Below, in pieces: positions 39,502 through 46,223 of a stretch of 64,000 bases of DNA. Both the position numbers and the translations under genes were made by a program. Origin of the DNA: a virus; the IMG/VR virus record IMGVR_UViG_3300049324_000002, positions 62,001-126,000 of that record; one strand, 5' to 3'. The notes under the pieces were generated by a model. The model ran no database searches, was not told the origin of the DNA, and saw nothing but the letters and a program-made list of their open reading frames with translations. How positions within the stretch are numbered: position 1 is the first letter of the stretch; the number at the start of each line of letters is the position of its first letter.

Positions 39502-39530
39502 AGCATAACGTAAGCACGACGACAACGCAA
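39502..39530 (-). promoter_or_regulatory. Cassette promoter of the CDF-like gene
   Basis: TTGCGT-17 bp-TATGCT, 6 nt to ATG 39495; preceded by CTACTGAC. Confidence 0.86.
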
Positions 39531-39599
39531 GTCAGTAGACATACACGATCGAGTAGTAACACAACTGGCCCCACCTACGATGCAAGTGAGGCCAATCGA

Positions 39600-39827
39600 T
39601 TAAACAAACCTCGGGAAATCAATTGAATAGGTCCAAGCAGGAAGCGCATGATACAATCTACGAATCACATCAAAAAGAATGGCAGTATCACCACTCACAG
39701 TATAAATAGCAGCAACAGAATTCAATTCAACCTCAAGACCAGGATTACCACCAGTAGCATCAAAGAAAACAGCTTCAATGGTGGTACTGAAATCACTATT
39801 CATATTGATTTTAATAAACGAATCCAT
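39600..39827 (-). CDS. Unknown protein, 75 aa
   Basis: ATG 39827 (MDSFIKINMNSDFSTTIEAV); TTG/ATG further up possible. Strand-rich, no motif. Lies between cassettes without its own TTGC promoter, so probably read from upstream. Confidence 0.7.
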   Translation of the reverse strand: MDSFIKINMNSDFSTTIEAVFFDATGGNPGLEVELNSVAAIYTVSGDTAILFDVIRRLYHALPAWTYSIDFPRFV

Positions 39828-39875
39828 TTGCTTAACCAATCCAAGAATGAATCACCAAGAAACGATTAACAACAA

Positions 39876-40112
39876 TCAATCTTCAATTACAACATTACTA
39901 GAATGAATCCACGCCATGTGCCCAACAAAGTCACCTTCGCTTTCTGGCCAAACATAAAGCCAACCACCATTCTCAACAGCACCCAAAGAACACAAAACAA
40001 CGTCATCAGCATGTCCAGAAATTTCACCACTCTGACCATTCGGCTTAAACACAACATCGCATTTCAGAATAGCTCTAACAGTATCAGTGTGGTGATTCTT
40101 AAAATTAGACAC
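39876..40112 (-). CDS. Unknown protein, 78 aa
   Basis: GTG 40112 behind TTGGGGGTCATT. SNFKNHHTDTVRAILKCDVV then WLYVWPESEGDFVGHMAWIH. Beta-rich, Trp-rich C-terminus. Function unknown. Confidence 0.72.
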   Translation of the reverse strand: MSNFKNHHTDTVRAILKCDVVFKPNGQSGEISGHADDVVLCSLGAVENGGWLYVWPESEGDFVGHMAWIHSSNVVIED

Positions 40113-40184
40113 AATGACCCCCAATAAGAAAATGAATCACGTAGAAACGATTACGAATTACCGACCGCCAATAGGTGAAAGACA

Positions 40185-40382
40185 TTACGGGGCAGTCAAA
40201 ACCTTTTCAGCCGGGACATCGTCAACCGCAACACGGCCACGCAACGCACGAACCGCCCGTACGCGCACCACACCACCAGCACCGGGATAACCATCAACGA
40301 TCACCGCACGACCCGCCAGCGGCGAATCAACGCCCTCAGCCAACCGACCACGCACACCCGGGAACAACCGCGAATCACGCAC
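40185..40382 (-). CDS. Small basic beta protein, 65 aa
   Basis: GTG 40382 chosen from TTGGAGG 5 nt upstream. VRDSRLFPGVRGRLAEGVDS; Arg/Val/Gly-rich. The leader AAAAACTTGGAGGT is shared with the gene at 41736. Confidence 0.72.
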   Translation of the reverse strand: MRDSRLFPGVRGRLAEGVDSPLAGRAVIVDGYPGAGGVVRVRAVRALRGRVAVDDVPAEKVLTAP

Positions 40383-40439
40383 CACAACCTCCAAGTTTTT
40401 GTGACTACACCCAGTACATCGTAAAACCACGCAAGAACG

Positions 40440-40781
40440 TTACGACCGAACAGCGTGAATCTGGGCAAGAACCTCATCAGACAAATCCACCACACCCATA
40501 TCTTCAAGAACAGAAAGCGCGCCCTCAATGTCACCCTCACCCGGACCATCCGCACACATCTCAATAACCGCATTCAACAAACCACGATCACCCAACAAAC
40601 GCATTCCCAAACGCGACACAACAGCGCTCACAGAAGCGTGCTCCTCCAACAAATCAGAACGACCAGCGGTTGACAATTCAATCATTGAAGTCACCGCACC
40701 ATCAAAAGCCTTTGCAAGCGTAGAATCCAGAGGACCGGCAAACACGAAATCAGCCATTTCATTTCCCTCGATGTTCGTCAT
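40440..40781 (-). CDS. Leaderless cassette gene, LGMRLLG paralogue 1, 113 aa
   Basis: ATG 40781 (MTNIEGNEMADFVFAGPLDS). GPLDSTLAKAFDGAV and VSRLGMRLLGDRGLLNAVIE are shared with the gene at 41736. All-helical; may be oligomeric. Confidence 0.84.
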   Translation of the reverse strand: MTNIEGNEMADFVFAGPLDSTLAKAFDGAVTSMIELSTAGRSDLLEEHASVSAVVSRLGMRLLGDRGLLNAVIEMCADGPGEGDIEGALSVLEDMGVVDLSDEVLAQIHAVRS

Positions 40782-40787
40782 GATGAA

Positions 40788-40816
40788 ATCATAGCACAGT
40801 TGGACAGACCACGCAA
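40788..40816 (-). promoter_or_regulatory. Cassette promoter
   Basis: TTGCGT-17 bp-TATGAT, 6 nt to ATG 40781. Confidence 0.86.
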
Positions 40817-40826
40817 GTAGGTAAAC

Positions 40827-41093
40827 CTAGCGATTCAGGGGAACGCCCGCAGCGACAGACAGAGCAGCATCACGAGCGGCGGCCAAACGATCCCGGCCAG
40901 CGGCCGTCAGGCGCACCCGCAGACGCACAACACGACCGCGACGCACCGACACCACCTCAGCCAAACCAGCGGACACCACCTCGTCAACAGTCGACAGAAG
41001 CGACGCACCCACCTCAACCAACTCAGGCTCACGACCAGCCAGCTCCAGCGCGCTGAAAACCAACCGAGGCCGGGAAAACTTTGTGTTCGTCAT
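40827..41093 (-). CDS. Leaderless cassette gene, winged-helix-like protein, 88 aa
   Basis: ATG 41093 (MTNTKFSRPRLVFSALELAG). LSTVDEVVSAGLAEVVSVRR ... VRLTAAGRDRLAAARDAA follows the pattern of a winged-helix C-terminus (LTxxGRxxL). DNA binding is likely but inferred; could regulate the cassettes. Confidence 0.82.
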   Translation of the reverse strand: MTNTKFSRPRLVFSALELAGREPELVEVGASLLSTVDEVVSAGLAEVVSVRRGRVVRLRVRLTAAGRDRLAAARDAALSVAAGVPLNR

Positions 41094-41099
41094 GATGAA

Positions 41100-41128
41100 A
41101 TCATAGCATAGCTGGACCCAACACGCAA
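41100..41128 (-). promoter_or_regulatory. Cassette promoter
   Basis: TTGCGT-17 bp-TATGAT, 6 nt to ATG 41093. Confidence 0.86.
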
Positions 41129-41147
41129 GCCGGTAAAGCAAGAATTT

Positions 41148-41633
41148 CTAGCAAACCTCAAGAGCAGAGCGCAGCACCCAACCAACACACGAAGTGCTAC
41201 CGCCCCGACGCACCCAAGTCACCCGGACCGATTCATCGTCAAGCGCACCACGCGCGCACCAAACAATTGCACCTTTACTAACACGCACATACGTATCACC
41301 ATCAGATAAAGAAACAACAGTCAACAAACGACACTTAACACGCTCAGAAGTAATGTCAGGATTAATCATTGCACCGGCTTGAGCAATTACAGTAGCGGGA
41401 CTAGAAACAGGTAATGGCTCTTTGGCATAATCACCAGTACCATTCTTACAATCACGCCTATCCTTTTGCACACATCGAACAAACAACGAAACAAGGTAAC
41501 CAATCAACAACATCAACCAAAAGACACCAGTAATCGTAAAATATGTCATGGGAGAAACGAATCCAGTAATGAATTCAAGGGCAGTGAAACCACCCCACCA
41601 AGCAATGGAATGAATCGCAATAGTGTTCGTCAT
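41148..41633 (-). CDS. Leaderless cassette gene, membrane-anchored protein, 161 aa
   Basis: ATG 41633 (MTNTIAIHSIAWWGGFTALE). Two N-terminal helices (~15-55), a basic loop (VQKDRRDCKNG), then a soluble cytoplasmic domain with several Cys. No family recognised. Confidence 0.83.
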   Translation of the reverse strand: MTNTIAIHSIAWWGGFTALEFITGFVSPMTYFTITGVFWLMLLIGYLVSLFVRCVQKDRRDCKNGTGDYAKEPLPVSSPATVIAQAGAMINPDITSERVKCRLLTVVSLSDGDTYVRVSKGAIVWCARGALDDESVRVTWVRRGGSTSCVGWVLRSALEVC

Positions 41634-41639
41634 GCAACA

Positions 41640-41668
41640 AGCATAGCATAGCTGGACACGACACGCAA
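41640..41668 (-). promoter_or_regulatory. Cassette promoter
   Basis: TTGCGT-17 bp-TATGCT, 6 nt to ATG 41633. Confidence 0.86.
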
Positions 41669-41735
41669 ATCGGTAGCGACAAACAGAAGATCCCCCACCC
41701 GGGCAGGCGAGGGACCGTCTGGAGCCATAGACCAA

Positions 41736-42071
41736 CTACCCAACGGAGGCACACGCCGCGAGCACCTGAGCAGCCACAACATCGTCAAGCTCCACAATGC
41801 CCTCACTCCACAACCAACCCAGAGCGCCCATCAGCCCAAACGTAGAATCAGGGCCTGACGGAACATCACGAACCACACCCATTACTTCCTGAACCACCCG
41901 ACGCGAACCAAGCAAACGCATTCCCAAACGAATGATTGAATCTTGCAATTCCATTTCACCATCAACAATGAAATCAGGAATGGCATCGAATTCGTGCATA
42001 GCATCAAGCAACCGATCAAACGCTTTAACCATTGCCAGATCCAGCGGACCGGTCACAGACAACTTAGCCAC
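41736..42071 (-). CDS. LGMRLLG paralogue 2, 111 aa
   Basis: GTG 42071 with GGAGG 5 nt upstream, so ordinary ribosome-site initiation rather than leaderless. VTGPLDLAMVKAFDRLLDAM and IIRLGMRLLGSRRVVQEVMG match the gene at 40440. Encoded downstream of the cassette gene at 42110. Confidence 0.82.
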   Translation of the reverse strand: MAKLSVTGPLDLAMVKAFDRLLDAMHEFDAIPDFIVDGEMELQDSIIRLGMRLLGSRRVVQEVMGVVRDVPSGPDSTFGLMGALGWLWSEGIVELDDVVAAQVLAACASVG

Positions 42072-42109
42072 AACGACCTCCAAGTTTTTGACCACAACAA
42101 CGGGATGAA

Positions 42110-42358
42110 TCAGTACTCGAAACGAGGGAAGTCAGGAATATCAATTCCCTGCTCTTCCATGATTTCAGAAGCAACACGCAATGCGGACTTCAACTCAATA
42201 GCAGCAATAGCCACATTCCGAGCCGCACGCTTAATCGTTTCGACGTCAGTCACATCCAAGAAATCTTTACCATTCTCAGCAAGAGAATCGAGAGTGGACT
42301 CGACACAACCAGCAATGTCACTCACGGTGATGGCTGGCTTTTTCGTTGTGTTCGTCAT
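42110..42358 (-). CDS. Leaderless cassette gene, 82 aa
   Basis: ATG 42358 (MTNTTKKPAITVSDIAGCVE). Helical (LDSLAENGKDFLDVTDVETI, ALRVASEIMEEQGI). No family recognised. Confidence 0.83.
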   Translation of the reverse strand: MTNTTKKPAITVSDIAGCVESTLDSLAENGKDFLDVTDVETIKRAARNVAIAAIELKSALRVASEIMEEQGIDIPDFPRFEY

Positions 42359-42364
42359 GCTGAA

Positions 42365-42393
42365 AGCATAGCATAAGCACGAACACCACGCAA
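42365..42393 (-). promoter_or_regulatory. Cassette promoter
   Basis: TTGCGT-17 bp-TATGCT, 6 nt to ATG 42358. Confidence 0.86.
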
Positions 42394-42421
42394 CCCTGCA
42401 TAACAAGATTTTCTAGACAAA

Positions 42422-42463
42422 AGCCAGGAGCCCCCACCCACTCGGGGCAAGAGGCTCCTGGCT
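42422..42463 (-). terminator. Hairpin terminator after the tRNA-like gene
   Basis: Perfect 11-bp stem AGCCAGGAGCC (42422-42432) with its complement (42453-42463). Separates the tRNA-like unit from the next cassette promoter. Confidence 0.8.
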
Positions 42464-42466
42464 AAA

Positions 42467-42541
42467 CCACCTAGGTAGGGAGTCGAACCCTACTTACCAC
42501 CCCCTCACGAAGTGGCGTCCTTCCGACTAAACGACTAGGTA
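42467..42541 (-). tRNA. tRNA-like gene with expanded anticodon loop (Thr-CGT or Ser-TGA?)
   Basis: Strong T-arm (GTAGGG-TTCGACT-CCCTAC), acceptor TACCTAG/CTAGGTG and D-stem CGTT/GACG. The anticodon arm CCACT-TCGTGAGGG-GGTGG has a 9-nt loop, or a 6-bp stem around CGTGAGG; either reading breaks the T33 rule, so the identity is unsure. It has its own cassette-type promoter and terminator. Confidence 0.6.
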
Positions 42542-42564
42542 GCTGGTGTTTCGGTGATGTAAGA

Positions 42565-42593
42565 AGCATAGCACGACACAGCGAACCACGCAA
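42565..42593 (-). promoter_or_regulatory. Cassette-type promoter driving a tRNA-like gene
   Basis: TTGCGT (42588-42593), 17 bp, TATGCT (42565-42570). No MTN start follows; the next feature is the tRNA-like gene about 17 nt after the predicted +1. This shows the element is a promoter and not part of the coding repeat. Confidence 0.85.
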
Positions 42594-42627
42594 CCCTGTA
42601 GAGCAAGATTTTCTAGACAAAACAGAA

Positions 42628-42659
42628 GCGATCCCCCACCCGGGCAGGCAGGGGATCGC
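42628..42659 (-). terminator. Hairpin terminator of the 42675 gene
   Basis: Perfect 9-bp stem GCGATCCCC/GGGGATCGC around an ACCCGGGCAGGCA-type loop. Confidence 0.78.
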
Positions 42660-42674
42660 GAGGGACGAAGCAGG

Positions 42675-42896
42675 TCAAGAGCCATACGCACGGCGCAGCT
42701 CAGTCAACGCGTCAGCCACCTGACGGACCTGAGCGGCATAAGGCAACCGAAACCACGTGCCAGCACCCAAGTGAGCATCAACCTCAACCGGTGCCCATTT
42801 CCAAGCCAACCCAAGATCAGAGCTAGCAGTCAGCTCAGTACCATCAGAAGCGACAATGGACATTTCGCCAATCAGAGCAGATCCGGTGTTCGTCAT
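42675..42896 (-). CDS. Leaderless cassette gene, 73 aa
   Basis: ATG 42896 (MTNTGSALIGEMSIVASDGT). Beta-rich first half, helix QVRQVADALTELRRAYG at the end. Followed by its own terminator. Confidence 0.84.
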   Translation of the reverse strand: MTNTGSALIGEMSIVASDGTELTASSDLGLAWKWAPVEVDAHLGAGTWFRLPYAAQVRQVADALTELRRAYGS

Positions 42897-42902
42897 GCAA
42901 GA

Positions 42903-42931
42903 AGCATAGCACGACCACGTGGATCACACAA
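42903..42931 (-). promoter_or_regulatory. Cassette promoter
   Basis: TTGTGT-17 bp-TATGCT, 6 nt to ATG 42896. Confidence 0.83.
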
Positions 42932-42966
42932 CCTCGTAGATTCACACGATCGAGTAGTAACGAACC

Positions 42967-43131
42967 CTACCTAGACGTGCCAAGAATGAACAAAAGAAAC
43001 ACAGAAACCATGAAGACAATGAAACAAATAATAAACAATTGAGACAACGCCAACGAAAGACCAACAAACGTAAGCACCAAAGACACAAATGCAATTATCG
43101 ATAAGCTCCAGAAAACAAATAGATCAAACAT
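42967..43131 (-). CDS. Two-helix membrane micro-protein, 54 aa
   Basis: ATG 43131 (MFDLFVFWSLSIIAFVSLVL); almost wholly hydrophobic, ends LFILGTSR. Stop AGG-TAG-GG. No clear ribosome site beyond GTGATTGG. Confidence 0.65.
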   Translation of the reverse strand: MFDLFVFWSLSIIAFVSLVLTFVGLSLALSQLFIICFIVFMVSVFLLFILGTSR

Positions 43132-43143
43132 AATAAACACCAA

Positions 43144-43389
43144 TCACGATGAAACAGGATCGGGAATAGAACTAGGATCAGTGCAATCAGTGATATCTGG
43201 ATTAGACACATGCAATTTATGCATTGCAGTACAAATACCATCACGCTCAGCAGGAGTTAGCTGATGAACATCAGAACTGGTAACAGGATTAGCAGGAACA
43301 GTCGGTGTAGCAGTAGGAGAACCAAACAAACCAATGAGCACAAGAATGATAACAACCATAAATACAATGTTCCTGATCTTCTTTTTCAT
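43144..43389 (-). CDS. Secreted protein, 81 aa
   Basis: ATG 43389 (MKKKIRNIVFMVVIILVLIG): a signal-anchor or signal peptide without lipobox. The exported part is Pro/Thr-rich (SPTATPTVPANPVTSSD) then a small domain with two Cys (RDGICTAMHKLHVSNPDITD). Possible exclusion or cell-wall role; inference. Confidence 0.78.
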   Translation of the reverse strand: MKKKIRNIVFMVVIILVLIGLFGSPTATPTVPANPVTSSDVHQLTPAERDGICTAMHKLHVSNPDITDCTDPSSIPDPVSS

Positions 43390-43390
43390 C

Positions 43391-43561
43391 TTAATCCCGT
43401 GCATTCCTGAGCAAAGTCACTTGCTCTTCCTTATAATGGTCAACGCCATCAGAAAACTCAATAGACAAAGGCCAATCCGAACCATCGTCAATACCAATAA
43501 TCAACCCAGTATCGTCTTCACCATTCCTAGTGTAATAAACCACATCACCAACACGAAGCAT
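43391..43561 (-). CDS. Small SH3-like protein, 56 aa
   Basis: ATG 43561 (MLRVGDVVYYTRNGEDDTGL) after TTAGGAGTTGTT. VGDVVYY...GLIIGIDDGSDWPLSIEF is a typical short barrel of the CAP-Gly/KOW kind. Stop overlaps the next start. Confidence 0.8.
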   Translation of the reverse strand: MLRVGDVVYYTRNGEDDTGLIIGIDDGSDWPLSIEFSDGVDHYKEEQVTLLRNARD

Positions 43562-43608
43562 AACAACTCCTAACAAAAAGAAATGGAATAAAAAATAATA
43601 GTCAAATA

Positions 43609-43713
43609 TCAGCTAGTATGCATAATCATAGCTATTACAAATGCAACAATGACGGAAGTCAAAAAAAGAAGAAGCACACTACTACCTGAAATTTTCTTTT
43701 TCACGTTTGCCAT
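43609..43713 (-). CDS. Membrane micro-protein, 34 aa
   Basis: ATG 43713 (MANVKKKISGSSVLLLFLTS). Basic N-terminus then one helix, predicted N-in topology. GAAGATGGGA upstream. Confidence 0.65.
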   Translation of the reverse strand: MANVKKKISGSSVLLLFLTSVIVAFVIAMIMHTS

Positions 43714-43786
43714 TACAGATCCCATCTTCTTAACAAATGGAAACCGCTGACCCGGACGGCCATGGTCAACTCATCCAGGCCAACGG

Positions 43787-43960
43787 CTAGCTCTTTTTCG
43801 CCTCACGCATTAACGTATTGTGGTAAGGACAAAGGAATGCAGGAGGAGCATTCTCACGAACAAACAAAACAGTGCCAGGCTGATCGCAAGACTCAAGAGT
43901 GAAATCGCATTTACCAAACACCAAAAGCCTAAACCAAGCGACAAACCTAGTCCAGCTCAT
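43787..43960 (-). CDS. Unknown Cys-containing protein, 57 aa
   Basis: ATG 43960 (MSWTRFVAWFRLLVFGKCDF). Cys at KCDF, ESCD and FLCPYH suggest a metal site; ends MREAKKS. No family recognised. Confidence 0.68.
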   Translation of the reverse strand: MSWTRFVAWFRLLVFGKCDFTLESCDQPGTVLFVRENAPPAFLCPYHNTLMREAKKS

Positions 43961-43999
43961 CACATACCACCAATCATCTCGAACAACGAAGGAAAACGA

Positions 44000-44227
44000 T
44001 TAACGATTTCTAGGAGCCTCGTTGAAATCAATACCTGGGTATTTAATCGCCAACGCCGCCTTAGCCTTTGCTACATGTTTAGCGTTAGACGGTTTCCAAT
44101 AAGGACCCTGAAATGTATGCACACCAGTCTTTGTCCCATAAACCACTCGAGTCTCATCATCGAAATAAACAAACCCAAATGGATAAGAATCATCACCCGA
44201 ACGATTCTCAATACTAGTGACCTCCAT
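44000..44227 (-). CDS. Unknown protein, 75 aa
   Basis: ATG 44227 (MEVTSIENRSGDDSYPFGFV) chosen by spacing from AAAGGGATG. Beta-rich then a basic helix (SNAKHVAKAKAALAIKYPG), similar in layout to small phage AP2-like or KTSC-type proteins; not certain. Confidence 0.72.
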   Translation of the reverse strand: MEVTSIENRSGDDSYPFGFVYFDDETRVVYGTKTGVHTFQGPYWKPSNAKHVAKAKAALAIKYPGIDFNEAPRNR

Positions 44228-44483
44228 CAATCTCATCCCTTTCCGCATCCTTAGCAAGAATGGCACAAACCTCAGTAAGCCCACCACGCAACCGAATAGA
44301 CCAATCTAGATACTCAAACTCTTTAGATAGATCAACCATCCAAGAATGCAGAGCCTCTAAATCCATGGAGAACCGTGAATAACGAAGCCACGCATTAGGC
44401 TTATCAGGACGAGTAAAGATTGCATACACACCATCTTTATCGTCAGTGGAACTAAACGGTGAAGCATCCCGTAAATCAAGCAT
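44214..44483 (-). CDS. Unknown protein, 89 aa
   Basis: ATG 44483 (MLDLRDASPFSSTDDKDGVY) overlapping the upstream stop. DGVYAIFTRPDKPNAWLRYS then a helix and a Cys near the end. Function unknown. Confidence 0.76.
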   Translation of the reverse strand: MLDLRDASPFSSTDDKDGVYAIFTRPDKPNAWLRYSRFSMDLEALHSWMVDLSKEFEYLDWSIRLRGGLTEVCAILAKDAERDEIDGGH

Positions 44484-44886
44484 CAGAATCACCATAAGCC
44501 GCAATACGAGCGTAGCAATCAGCGTCAATTCCTGTCTTAATCAACTCACGCTCATCATCAGTCAAGTAAGGAAATGCATTCTGAATAAGCTCGCCATCAA
44601 CCCAAGCCTGAATACGCTTAACTGGAAGCTTAAGCGTAGATGCCTTACCACACATAAGGCACGGGCGACAAACAAAGTCAGTAAGCGTTTCAACATTCAA
44701 ATCAAACACACGAGCATAGTATTCCATTTGCCCGCCGTGATCACTAACCAAAACCTTCGCAGTACCATTATACTCAGTACCGCGAGTCACCATAACAAAA
44801 AGCCATTCTTCACCACGAAAAGACACAACAACGTCATCACGCTTAACGACACGACCACTAGCATCGGTCACACGGAATTCATCCAT
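44476..44886 (-). CDS. Unknown protein with zinc site, 136 aa
   Basis: ATG 44886 (MDEFRVTDASGRVVKRDDVV); GTG 44895 is possible. A barrel-like N-terminus, then FVCRPCLMCGKASTLKLP with Cys ligands and a C-terminal helix. First full-length gene after the 11-aa leader peptide. Confidence 0.78.
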   Translation of the reverse strand: MDEFRVTDASGRVVKRDDVVVSFRGEEWLFVMVTRGTEYNGTAKVLVSDHGGQMEYYARVFDLNVETLTDFVCRPCLMCGKASTLKLPVKRIQAWVDGELIQNAFPYLTDDERELIKTGIDADCYARIAAYGDSDA

Positions 44887-44912
44887 TTTCAGCACCCCCG
44901 GGAGAACCTATC

Positions 44913-44948
44913 CTACCGAAGGGGAAAACCCCCTGCGGTGTTCGTCAT
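44913..44948 (-). CDS. Leaderless 11-aa leader peptide
   Basis: The cassette promoter and start produce MTNTAGGFPLR followed by TAG, with the stop inside CGGTAGGATAGG, 27 nt before the next gene. A tiny open frame at the 5' end of an operon is typical of translation-coupled or attenuation leaders. Confidence 0.7.
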   Translation of the reverse strand: MTNTAGGFPLR

Positions 44949-44954
44949 GCTGAA

Positions 44955-44983
44955 AGCATAGCATAACTGGACACAGCACGCAA
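44955..44983 (-). promoter_or_regulatory. Cassette promoter of the leader peptide operon
   Basis: TTGCGT-17 bp-TATGCT, 6 nt to ATG 44948. Confidence 0.85.
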
Positions 44984-45005
44984 GTCAGTAGACATAGAAA
45001 AGCAA

Positions 45006-45043
45006 GAGGCCCAGCTCACCGGGGCAGGCGTGAGCTGGGCCTC
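45006..45043 (-). terminator. Hairpin terminator of the 45054 gene
   Basis: Perfect 13-bp stem GAGGCCCAGCTCA/TGAGCTGGGCCTC with a 12-nt G/C-rich loop. Confidence 0.82.
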
Positions 45044-45053
45044 AGAGCCAACG

Positions 45054-45329
45054 TCAGCGGACGGGAGGGCAGGGCAACCCAAGATCAGGGATCTGGTAAC
45101 CAGGGACCACAGAGCGACCACAGCGGAAGCACAGAGCCTCAGGCTCAAGAGCAATCGCCGCCAACGCATCATCCAATTTCTCAAACGTGCCGACCGTTGA
45201 AGTGGGCATTTTATCAACAACACGCTCCACCACAAACAAACCAATCGACAACTCAACCAACTTACAGCTACGGAGGTAAGCGAAACGACCGCCACCCACA
45301 GTGGCATTATTCCATCTGATGTTCGTCAT
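45054..45329 (-). CDS. Leaderless cassette gene, 91 aa
   Basis: ATG 45329 (MTNIRWNNATVGGGRFAYLR). Beta strands, then a Cys pair (EALCFRCGRSVVPGYQ) and a C-terminal Cys: possible zinc site. Own promoter and terminator. Confidence 0.84.
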   Translation of the reverse strand: MTNIRWNNATVGGGRFAYLRSCKLVELSIGLFVVERVVDKMPTSTVGTFEKLDDALAAIALEPEALCFRCGRSVVPGYQIPDLGLPCPPVR

Positions 45330-45335
45330 GCTAAA

Positions 45336-45364
45336 AGCATAGCATAGACAGACACAGCATGCAA
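45336..45364 (-). promoter_or_regulatory. Cassette promoter
   Basis: TTGCAT-17 bp-TATGCT, 6 nt to ATG 45329. Confidence 0.85.
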
Positions 45365-45365
45365 A

Positions 45366-45623
45366 TCAGTAGCGGCCAGAAAACATGGAGCCGGGAGGAG
45401 GACCATAACCAAGAACACCAACCATACGGTCAAACTCGTTTTCCGCGCGGGTTTCCTCCGTGCCAGCCTCAGCCGCACGAAGCCAAGCACTCTCAGCCCA
45501 AATCTCAGCCGCCGACTCAAGCTGCTGAACCATGATCTGATCCCAACACGACCGGACCTCGTCAACCGTAGAATGACGGTGCGGAACGCCTGGGATGTTG
45601 CCACATCGAATGGTGTTCGTCAT
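45366..45623 (-). CDS. Leaderless cassette gene, 85 aa
   Basis: ATG 45623 (MTNTIRCGNIPGVPHRHSTV). CGNIPGVPHRHSTVDEVRSC has Cys/His ligands in the order seen in small actinophage zinc proteins with a HxTVxEVRxC turn; the rest is an acidic helix. Confidence 0.84.
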   Translation of the reverse strand: MTNTIRCGNIPGVPHRHSTVDEVRSCWDQIMVQQLESAAEIWAESAWLRAAEAGTEETRAENEFDRMVGVLGYGPPPGSMFSGRY

Positions 45624-45629
45624 GAAAGA

Positions 45630-45659
45630 AGCATAACACAACCCACACACATCACGCAA
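45630..45659 (-). promoter_or_regulatory. Cassette promoter, 18-bp spacer
   Basis: TTGCGT-18 bp-TATGCT, 6 nt to ATG 45623. Confidence 0.83.
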
Positions 45660-45678
45660 GCAGGTAGAACAAGATCTT

Positions 45679-45834
45679 CTATTCGCGAGTGCGGGCACGC
45701 AAGGCGCCAAACGCAGACGTAATCAAGAACAAAATAATACCAACAACCGCCAACCACAATAAAGTCTTAAACGCAAACCCAATAACAATGCACACAGCCC
45801 AAAGAAACAGTAGAAACACGATAAGAGCGATCAT
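45679..45834 (-). CDS. Small membrane protein, 51 aa
   Basis: ATG 45834 (MIALIVFLLFLWAVCIVIGF); TATACT stands 3 nt before it. Two membrane helices and a basic tail (ALRARTRE). Lies just after the terminator at 45871-45912, so it needs its own promoter. Confidence 0.7.
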   Translation of the reverse strand: MIALIVFLLFLWAVCIVIGFAFKTLLWLAVVGIILFLITSAFGALRARTRE

Positions 45835-45870
45835 GTCAGTATAACGAGCACGAAACACAACCGATACGAA

Positions 45871-45912
45871 CAGCGACCTCGGAAGGGGAACGGCACCCAA
45901 CCGAGGTCGCTG
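45871..45912 (-). terminator. Hairpin terminator of the 45948-46509 unit
   Basis: Perfect 12-bp stem CAGCGACCTCGG/CCGAGGTCGCTG, 18-nt loop. Confidence 0.82.
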
Positions 45913-45947
45913 AAAGGGAAACGTCGACACGTCATCCCAATAACCTA

Positions 45948-46223
45948 TTAAGTTCTGCCAAGACCATTCAAAAACTCATAAGCCATGGTCTCATTCAAAG
46001 CAGCAGGAGCAGTATTGGTCGGGGGAACAATAACATCAGCAGCGACCAATTCATTGTAGCATTCAATCTGCCGTGGGATCATCTCAATGAAATCGTGAGT
46101 AGCCTTACGATTACGCATCACCCGCATACGGAAAGTAAGCTCACCATTCCGAAAACAAATACGACCCTCACGAGCACAAACAATGAGAAGCCTGTAAGTC
46201 GACCCACCTCTGCTATCAGCCAT
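45948..46223 (-). CDS. Unknown protein, 91 aa
   Basis: ATG 46223 (MADSRGGSTYRLLIVCAREG), overlapping the stop of the cassette gene upstream. Basic N-terminal half (MRVMRNRKATHDFIEMIPRQ), helical end. Second gene of a two-gene cassette. Confidence 0.8.
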   Translation of the reverse strand: MADSRGGSTYRLLIVCAREGRICFRNGELTFRMRVMRNRKATHDFIEMIPRQIECYNELVAADVIVPPTNTAPAALNETMAYEFLNGLGRT

